From Nonomuraea angiospora (lineage in GTDB: Bacteria > Actinomycetota > Actinomycetes > Streptosporangiales > Streptosporangiaceae): a DNA stretch of 64,000 nt. The DNA is taken from contig NZ_JADBEK010000001.1 of NCBI RefSeq assembly GCF_014873145.1, positions 8,246,001 through 8,310,000 of the forward strand. The letters run 5' to 3'. Numbering within the stretch: the first letter of the stretch is position 1; each line of letters opens with the position of its first letter. Below are positions 59,130 through 64,000 of the stretch, piece after piece. The position numbers and the translations under genes are program-made. The notes under the pieces are model-generated. The model worked only from the letters and a program-made list of their open reading frames with translations, had not been told where the DNA came from and searched no databases.

Positions 59130-59438
59130 TCAGACGTCGTCGCCGCGCATGCGGCGGTCGAGGTCGCGCAGGAAGTCGGGGTCGTCGTCCGGCCCCTTCG
59201 GCATGCCCGGACCCGGGGGCACCGGCCACGCGGCGCGCGGGGCCCGCGGGCGGCCGCGCGCCATCCACACCAGACCGCCGAGCACCGGGATCAGGACGAC
59301 GATCAGGATCCACAGGGCCTTTGGTACGTTCCGAACCTCATCTTCCGGTGCGGTGACCACGTCGAACAGCGAGAAGAGCCAGAAGACCAGCAGCGCCAGG
59401 CCGATCAGTACACCTGCCATTCCTGAACTGTAAGCCAT
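59130..59438 (-). CDS. PLD nuclease N-terminal-like small membrane protein
   Basis: 102 residues. Two TM helices (MAGVLIGLALLVFWLFSLFD and ALWILIVVLIPVLGGLVWM) separated by a short VTAPEDEVRN loop, then an Arg/Pro-rich tail. The pair of helices matches the PLDc_N family (cardiolipin-synthase type anchor). An ATG at 59420 is also possible. Convergent with ccsB, 5 bp apart. Confidence 0.72.
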   Translation of the reverse strand: MAYSSGMAGVLIGLALLVFWLFSLFDVVTAPEDEVRNVPKALWILIVVLIPVLGGLVWMARGRPRAPRAAWPVPPGPGMPKGPDDDPDFLRDLDRRMRGDDV

Positions 59439-59555
59439 CCGCGACGTGATCGTGCTTCCCGATGTCCCATTTCAGGTGACTAGGGGAAGACATGCGTCGT
59501 ACCGTGGAGGCCGATGCGGCGAAGCAGCCGGACTCCACGGGCGTTGAGAGGTGCG

Positions 59556-60617
59556 ATGGCCTTTTCTGACTCCAAGGCGTCTGGTGACAAGGGCCGGCAT
59601 CGGCGCGGCCGTTGGTGGCGGCGCGGGTCGTACCTTTTCTCGCGGCGCGGCGAGGCTCCCCCCGACGCGGAGCGCTCCGTCTGGTTCAACGCCCGTGAGA
59701 AGCCCTTTGAGAGCCGCGCGGACGCCAAGGCACGCAAGAACAGGGGGCGGGGGCCCGACATGCCCAGAGGCCGGCCTGGGCGAGCCGCAGAGCGCGAGGG
59801 GACGAGATGGCCGGGTGACGAGCGAGGTGAGCGGATGGCGTGGCCGGGCGACGAGGTACGACGGCCCTCCGAGACGAGCTGGGACGGGTTCTCGTTGCGC
59901 GAGCGTGGCGAGCGACTCCCCGCGGCCGTGGTCGAACGCCCCCGCTACACCTGGTACGACTTCGAGCTCGACGACCAGCCCAGGGCCCAGCCCAACCGGC
60001 CCGGCATCCCGTCCATGGGCGACGGCCTGCGCCACTGCGGCAAGCTGGAGTCCATCCTGCACCGCCAGTGGGACGCCAGGCAGGGCCCGCCGTCGGCGGA
60101 CGTCGTACGCGCCGTGGAGAGCCTCGCCCGCCTGCCGGAGCGGCTGAAGGAGAAGCTCGCGGCCGGGCTGGAGGGCATCTACGTCGGCCGCGGCGGCGTC
60201 CCGGACCTCGACGACATGGGCTACTTACGCGGCGCCCCGCTCCCGTCGGGCCGCGCCACCTGGGACATCTGCGCGGGCGCGTACGGCGACCGCAAGATCG
60301 TCGTGGGTGACCGCCCGTCACCGACCCCGGACGTGATGATGCACGAGGTCGGCCACGCCATCGACGACATCGACTCGGCGTACGGCGGCTGGGTCTCCGA
60401 CTCCCCCGAGTTCGTCCGCCTCTACGACACGGCCATGCCGCTGCTGGCCTCGACCTTCCACCGCCAGGGCGGAGGGCTCGGCCGCAAGGAGTTCTTCGCC
60501 GACGCCTTCGCCGCCATCGCCTCCCGCCAGCGTCCGGCCCTCGTGGACATGCTCGGGGGAGACACGCGGATGGCGCTGGACATCATGCTCTTCTTCAACC
60601 GGCGCTACGGAATCTAG
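59556..60617 (+). CDS. Putative HExxH metallopeptidase (ATLF-like)
   Basis: 353 residues from MAFSDSKASG, GAGAGG 5 nt upstream. A highly basic, disordered N-terminus (about 1-135) leads to a C-terminal domain with HEVGHAIDDI, the HExxH zinc motif with a following Asp, and the downstream EFFADAFAA that could give the third ligand. The layout recalls anthrax-lethal-factor-like (ATLF) protease domains. No signal peptide. A small gene follows 10 bp later and may be its partner. Substrate unknown. Confidence 0.7.
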   Translation: MAFSDSKASGDKGRHRRGRWWRRGSYLFSRRGEAPPDAERSVWFNAREKPFESRADAKARKNRGRGPDMPRGRPGRAAEREGTRWPGDERGERMAWPGDEVRRPSETSWDGFSLRERGERLPAAVVERPRYTWYDFELDDQPRAQPNRPGIPSMGDGLRHCGKLESILHRQWDARQGPPSADVVRAVESLARLPERLKEKLAAGLEGIYVGRGGVPDLDDMGYLRGAPLPSGRATWDICAGAYGDRKIVVGDRPSPTPDVMMHEVGHAIDDIDSAYGGWVSDSPEFVRLYDTAMPLLASTFHRQGGGLGRKEFFADAFAAIASRQRPALVDMLGGDTRMALDIMLFFNRRYGI

Positions 60618-60627
60618 GTGATCGGAC

Positions 60628-60870
60628 ATGTACGTCATCCGGCTCGCGGACGGGACCCTGCGCGTGCCGCAGAGCCTGACCAGCGAAGACGGGCGTCTGA
60701 TCGGGAACGCGTACGTCGAGGTGCAGCCCGGTGATCCCGACTACGACCAGTGGTTGCCGGAGGCGCTGACGGAGGAGGAGCTGGCCGAGCGCCGCAACCA
60801 GTGGGAGAAGGAGAACGACGAACTGGAGCGTGAGTTCCTGGCCTTCAAGGCGCGGCAGGAGGACGCCTGA
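60628..60870 (+). CDS. Small acidic/coiled-coil protein next to the metallopeptidase
   Basis: 80 residues, AGGTGAT at -9. The first half is beta-like (MYVIRLADGTLRVPQSLTS); the second is a strongly charged helix (TEEELAERRNQWEKENDELE). It is 10 bp behind the metallopeptidase gene and probably co-transcribed, which suggests an inhibitor or immunity role by analogy only. No family recognised. Confidence 0.6.
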   Translation: MYVIRLADGTLRVPQSLTSEDGRLIGNAYVEVQPGDPDYDQWLPEALTEEELAERRNQWEKENDELEREFLAFKARQEDA

Positions 60871-60881
60871 GCGACCAGACA

Positions 60882-60910
60882 GGCGCCAACCACGGTCGGC
60901 GGTTGGCGCC
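60882..60910 (+). terminator. Terminator after the metallopeptidase pair
   Basis: Perfect 10-bp stem GGCGCCAACC / GGTTGGCGCC with a 9-nt loop, 12 bp after the stop at 60870. Confidence 0.75.
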
Positions 60911-60970
60911 GCCTCATGCTGCCGGACGGAAGTGTGGGCCGAAAGCACGCGAACAGTGGTCGCGCCGGCG

Positions 60971-60994
60971 GTGATCCTGCCGTCGCAGGATCAC
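60971..60994 (-). terminator. Terminator of bldC
   Basis: Perfect 10-bp stem GTGATCCTGC / GCAGGATCAC with CGTC loop, 12 bp after the bldC stop. Works in either direction. Confidence 0.78.
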
Positions 60995-61005
60995 CGTCTG
61001 CACGG

Positions 61006-61227
61006 TCAGACGCGCGGGGACTCACCTGCCGGCCTGTCGGCCGTCAAAACGTCCTCGCCACGTAGAAGGGCGTGCACTTCCGACTCGCGGAACCGCCGGT
61101 GCCCTCCGGGGGTGCGGATACTGCTGATGCGGCCTGCCGCAGCCCAGCGTGTAACCGTCTTTGGGTCTACCCGGAAGAGGGCGGCAACCTCTCCTGGGGT
61201 CAGCAGACGCTCGCTGCTACTCTCCAC
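61006..61227 (-). CDS. bldC: Developmental regulator BldC
   Basis: 73 residues from GTG (a TTG one codon earlier is possible), behind AGGGGGAGA. One MerR-like winged helix: LLTPGEVAALFRVDPKTVTR, then WAAAGRISSIRTPGG and HRRFRESEVHALL. It matches Streptomyces BldC, which binds direct repeats to hold back sporulation. A Ser-rich start and Asp/Pro tail are normal. Its promoter lies in the AT-rich 61228-61484 gap. Confidence 0.93.
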   Translation of the reverse strand: MESSSERLLTPGEVAALFRVDPKTVTRWAAAGRISSIRTPGGHRRFRESEVHALLRGEDVLTADRPAGESPRV

Positions 61228-61484
61228 CAATCTCTCCCCCTCGCATCCCGCTTCCTGCCAGCGGGCGGACAGGTAACCAGTGTGTCGAGCGAAGCCTGAT
61301 TTATCCGTGGTTTTCTGCAAAGATCACGGGTTGTTATCAGCTGACTGCCCGATTGTTATATGATAGAGCCTCTTTGGGGCTCTCGTGGGTGTTTCTTTAC
61401 GAAACTCCCTGACTGGGAACAGTAGCATCGCTCGCGTTCGATGCGAAGAGCGACCGGTCCACGGGTCCGAGTAACCTCGAACCT

Positions 61485-61703
61485 GTGCCTCCTGTTCTCG
61501 TTTACACACTGTCGCGCATCGGCATCTTTGTGGTCACTCTCGGGGTGCTGTGGCTGCTCGGCCTGCAAAACCCGCTGGCGCTGATCGCCGCGTCTTTCTT
61601 GATCAGCGGCATAGCGAGCTACGTCCTGCTCAGCAAGCAGCGTGATGCCGTGAGTGAGCGCATCAGCAACAAGATCGACCGGCCGAAGCCGCAAGACGAC
61701 TAG
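61485..61703 (+). CDS. DUF4229-type small membrane protein
   Basis: 72 residues, GTG start with a TAACCT -10-like hexamer 7 nt upstream, suggesting a leaderless transcript. Two TM helices (VLVYTLSRIGIFVVTLGVLW and ALIAASFLISGIASYVLL) and a basic tail (SKQRDAVSERISNKI). Matches DUF4229, conserved in actinobacteria, function unknown. Overlaps the convergent beta-propeller gene by 4 bp. Confidence 0.8.
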   Translation: MPPVLVYTLSRIGIFVVTLGVLWLLGLQNPLALIAASFLISGIASYVLLSKQRDAVSERISNKIDRPKPQDD

Positions 61704-62905
61704 GGCAGGGGGAACATGCCAATCCGGGCATGGTACTCCCGTCCGAGTCGGGTTGTGTCGCTACCGACAAGTAGTCCACTGCGATGCGCGTAAAACGCCT
61801 TCACGCCGATGCCGCGCTCCCGTGTGGGATTCCAACTGAGGGCCATTCCCGTAGTCGGATGAATGGCGCCGATCCCCGGGCGTGAGACCGCTCCGGGGCC
61901 GGCGGAGTCCCGCCCCTGCGGATTGTTCAGCCAGCGCTGATGCCCGCCGACGTAGACCGCCGCGCCCGTCACGGAAACCGCGTAGAGCGAGTCGCCTCCG
62001 GTGGCGTTCACCCAGGTCGGCTTGATGGTGGCGCCCTTGGTGTAGGTCTCGAACCTGGCGGCCGTGTCGCACATCCCGCCCTTGGGCCCGCCGGTGGTGA
62101 CGACCGCGAAATAGCGGCCGTCGGGTGAGAAGTCCAGGCCGCGCACGTACGAGGGGAACGCGCTCATGCACGGGCGCGCGTACGCCTCGGTCCGCCACGG
62201 TGCGAGCCTGGCGGTGGGGCCGCTGATGTCGATGAGCCCGAGCTGCGGCCTGGACCGGCCGTCGAGCGTGGTGAACGAGCCGTCCACGAGGAGCCGGTAG
62301 CGGGTGGCGGCGATCGCGTAGACCTTCACGCTGGGCGTGAGCGAGCCGCCGGGCGTGATGCCGAACGCCGGGTCGGCCGCGCCCGTCGTCGCGTCGATCC
62401 TGGCCAGCGCGGTGCGCGGGCTGGTGAAGTCGCCGCCCACGTAGAGCTTGGAGCCCTGCCTGGCCAGCGTCGAGACCATGCCGCCGCCGATGCGCGGCGC
62501 GAAGCCGGTCACCAGCGAGCCGTCGGAGAGCTTGAGCCTGGCCAGCGACCTGGCGGGCGAGTCGTTGACGCCGATGAACTCGCCGCCGACGTAGACGGTG
62601 CCCTGGTCGCCGGCGGCCAGGCCGTACACGGGGCCCGGGACGACCGGCGCGAAGTCCGGCAGGACCCGTCCCGTGGTCAGGCTGTAGGCGAAGAGGTTGG
62701 AGCGCGGGTAGGCGGTGGTGCGGGCGGCGTCGCTCACCTCGCTGAAGGAGCCGCCGACCACGACGGTGTCGCCGACGACCGTGATCGCGTTGACGATGCC
62801 GTCGAGCACGTGGGGAGTGCTGTCTACCGGGTCGGCCGAGACGACGCGGAAATGCGCCGTGGGAGCCGAGGCGATGAGCGCCGCAAGGGCGACACGGGCA
62901 AGCAT
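61700..62905 (-). CDS. Secreted beta-propeller-like protein
   Basis: 401 residues. Signal peptide (about 1-17, MLARVALAALIASAPTA). Repeating blades of the form VVVGGSFSEVSD, VYVGGEFIGVND, LYVGGDFTSP, VDGSFTTLDG and VYVGGHQ, the delta-60/PQQ-like spacing. Probably an extracellular binding protein. Divergent from menG. No ligand predicted. Confidence 0.8.
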   Translation of the reverse strand: MLARVALAALIASAPTAHFRVVSADPVDSTPHVLDGIVNAITVVGDTVVVGGSFSEVSDAARTTAYPRSNLFAYSLTTGRVLPDFAPVVPGPVYGLAAGDQGTVYVGGEFIGVNDSPARSLARLKLSDGSLVTGFAPRIGGGMVSTLARQGSKLYVGGDFTSPRTALARIDATTGAADPAFGITPGGSLTPSVKVYAIAATRYRLLVDGSFTTLDGRSRPQLGLIDISGPTARLAPWRTEAYARPCMSAFPSYVRGLDFSPDGRYFAVVTTGGPKGGMCDTAARFETYTKGATIKPTWVNATGGDSLYAVSVTGAAVYVGGHQRWLNNPQGRDSAGPGAVSRPGIGAIHPTTGMALSWNPTRERGIGVKAFYAHRSGLLVGSDTTRLGREYHARIGMFPLP

Positions 62906-63011
62906 TCGCCAAGTTTTAGCAGACGTTCAGTAGTCTCGCTGCTACTTTCCGTTAAATGTCGTGTTCATGGCCCCGGGTATGGGCCTGGAAGGCACCCCAT
63001 AGTCTTGGGCT

Positions 63012-63728
63012 ATGACGCGCGCTCAGTTGGACAAACAGCCGGACGAGGTCGCCGCGATGTTCGATCGCACCGCCCGGCGCTACGACCTGGTCAATGACGT
63101 GATCTCCCTCGGGCAGGTCAGGATGTGGCGCAAGGCGGTGGCCGCGGCCGTCGACGCGGGCCCCGGGGAGCTCGTGCTCGACCTGGGCGCCGGCACCGGC
63201 ACGTCCACCGACGCGTTCACCACGCTGGGCGCGCGGGCCATCGCGTCCGACTTCTCGCTGGGCATGCTCCGCACCGGCGTGCGCCGCCACGGCGGCAACG
63301 CGCTGTCGGGTGACGGGGTGCCCTTCATCGCGGGCGACGCGCTGCGGCTGCCGTTCGCCGACGACGTGTTCGACGCGGTGACGATCTCGGTGGCGCTGCG
63401 CAACGTCCACGACACCGAGCAGGCGCTGCGGGAGATGCTGCGCGTGACCAGGCCGGGCGGCCGGTTGGTGATCTTGGAGTTCTCCCACGTGAAGTACGGG
63501 CCCTTCGATCTCGTCTACCGCGAATATCTGATGAAGCTGCTGCCAAAAGTGGCCAAGGTGTTCGGCTCGAATGACGATTCCTATGAATATCTGGCGGAGT
63601 CGATCCGGGATTGGCCCGACCAGCGCACGCTGGCCCGGACCATTCAGGACGCCGGCTGGGAGCGGGTCGCCTGGCGCAATCTCACGATGGGCATCGTCGC
63701 CCTGCACAGAGGGTTCAAGCCGGCGTGA
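63012..63728 (+). CDS. menG: Demethylmenaquinone methyltransferase (MenG/UbiE)
   Basis: 238 residues. SAM-binding motif [15 protein letters not shown], motif II region [19 protein letters not shown], and [19 protein letters not shown], all diagnostic of UbiE/MenG. Last methylation of menaquinone, the respiratory quinone. It stands 164 bp before the FAD-binding gene and its Rex operator. Confidence 0.93.
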   Translation: MTRAQLDKQPDEVAAMFDRTARRYDLVNDVISLGQVRMWRKAVAAAVDAGPGELVLDLGAGTGTSTDAFTTLGARAIASDFSLGMLRTGVRRHGGNALSGDGVPFIAGDALRLPFADDVFDAVTISVALRNVHDTEQALREMLRVTRPGGRLVILEFSHVKYGPFDLVYREYLMKLLPKVAKVFGSNDDSYEYLAESIRDWPDQRTLARTIQDAGWERVAWRNLTMGIVALHRGFKPA

Positions 63729-63822
63729 GACCACACGCGACACACCGTTCCTCTTGGATCACAGAACAGCACCCCGACTGCCACTATGTACTGGAAAAGC
63801 AGTAGACTGCGGGCCGACAAGT

Positions 63823-63840
63823 TTGTGAAGGGGTTCACAA
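63823..63840. promoter_or_regulatory. Rex operator (ROP) before the last gene
   Basis: TTGTGAAGGGGTTCACAA, a perfect TTGTGAA-N4-TTCACAA. It lies 15 bp past a -10-like TAGACT (63803-63808) and 51 bp before the GTG start, a good place for repression. Confidence 0.9.
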
Positions 63841-63891
63841 AGGAACGAAGGCAGCACACCCCCGAGGCCTTCGAGCGTGTAGGACAGGACA

Positions 63892-64000
63892 GTGACCGTG
63901 CCAACAGCCACGAAGGCTGACGCTGACGTCATCGTCGTCGGCGCCGGTCCCGCCGGTTCCGCAGCCGCCTTTTACCTCGCTCAGGCCGGGCTCGACGTGC
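63892..64000 (+). CDS. Geranylgeranyl-reductase-family flavoprotein, N-terminal part
   Basis: 36 residues seen; the rest is outside the window. GTG start. Starts VTVPTATKADADVIVVGAG and continues PAGSAAAFYLAQAGLDV, giving the FAD dinucleotide motif GAGPAGSAAA. In actinobacteria this family is encoded just before nuo and after menG; some members saturate a menaquinone isoprene unit. The perfect ROP ahead implies Rex control. Confidence 0.8.
   Translation, partial: MTVPTATKADADVIVVGAGPAGSAAAFYLAQAGLDV

Overview
The window is a chromosomal segment of a high-GC actinobacterium, most like Streptosporangiaceae (Nonomuraea or Streptosporangium type). The evidence is very high G+C with frequent GTG/TTG starts, a dnaK-grpE-dnaJ-hspR-clpB operon with HspR (HAIR) boxes, the developmental regulators BldC, BldN/RsbN and a BldC-like small regulator, the Rex-HemACD cluster, and a gene order that parallels the Mycobacterium tuberculosis proC - small HTH - bS22 - galE2 - acyltransferase - serB1 - glutaredoxin - hemA/C/D/B block. 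No rRNA, tRNA or CRISPR was found.

Layout. 1-16.2 kb is an accessory-looking region. It holds an NAD(P)-binding protein end, a Rieske/DUF2231 protein, an HD phosphohydrolase, a molybdopterin oxidoreductase, a relic resembling an actinomycete integrative element, an Scr1-type regulator with its DUF397 partner, an MFS exporter with its regulator, a CapA-like lipoprotein, an EphD-like hydrolase/SDR fusion with a TetR gene, a TPR protein, repeat-rich DNA and a secreted protein. 16.5-23.2 kb is the heat-shock operon. 23.3-32.4 kb has a lipoprotein, proline dehydrogenase, ProC, a MacAB-like exporter, and an ABC-2 exporter with a two-component system. 32.7-42.3 kb has AcuC, a phosphatase, the bS22 block, an ECF sigma/LCP pair, SerB and BldN/RsbN. 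42.5-52.5 kb runs from a membrane-ABM protein through glutaredoxin and Rex to the tetrapyrrole genes hemA-hemC-hemD-hemB-hemL, with a primase-like gene and a VapBC module between hemB and hemL. 52.5-64 kb has a broken EamA transporter, LysR, System II cytochrome c biogenesis (ResA, CcdA, ResB, CcsB), a metallopeptidase candidate, BldC, menaquinone methyltransferase, and the start of a geranylgeranyl-reductase-like flavoprotein.

Functional theme. Haem synthesis, cytochrome c maturation and menaquinone synthesis sit together, and two Rex-operator-like palindromes (upstream of rex-hemACD and of the last gene) suggest NADH/NAD+ control of the respiratory chain.

The most unusual feature is a family of four copies of a roughly 111-119 bp structured repeat (2936-3046 minus, 27621-27738, 32483-32600, 32602-32720). 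Its stems vary between copies by paired, compensatory changes, and every copy ends in ATGAACA. One copy lies in frame inside the molybdopterin oxidoreductase, one supplies the start codon of an ABC permease, and two stand in tandem before acuC. A second, unrelated element is an 88-bp sequence with 15-bp terminal inverted repeats that breaks the EamA gene; removing 90 bp restores a normal-looking protein.
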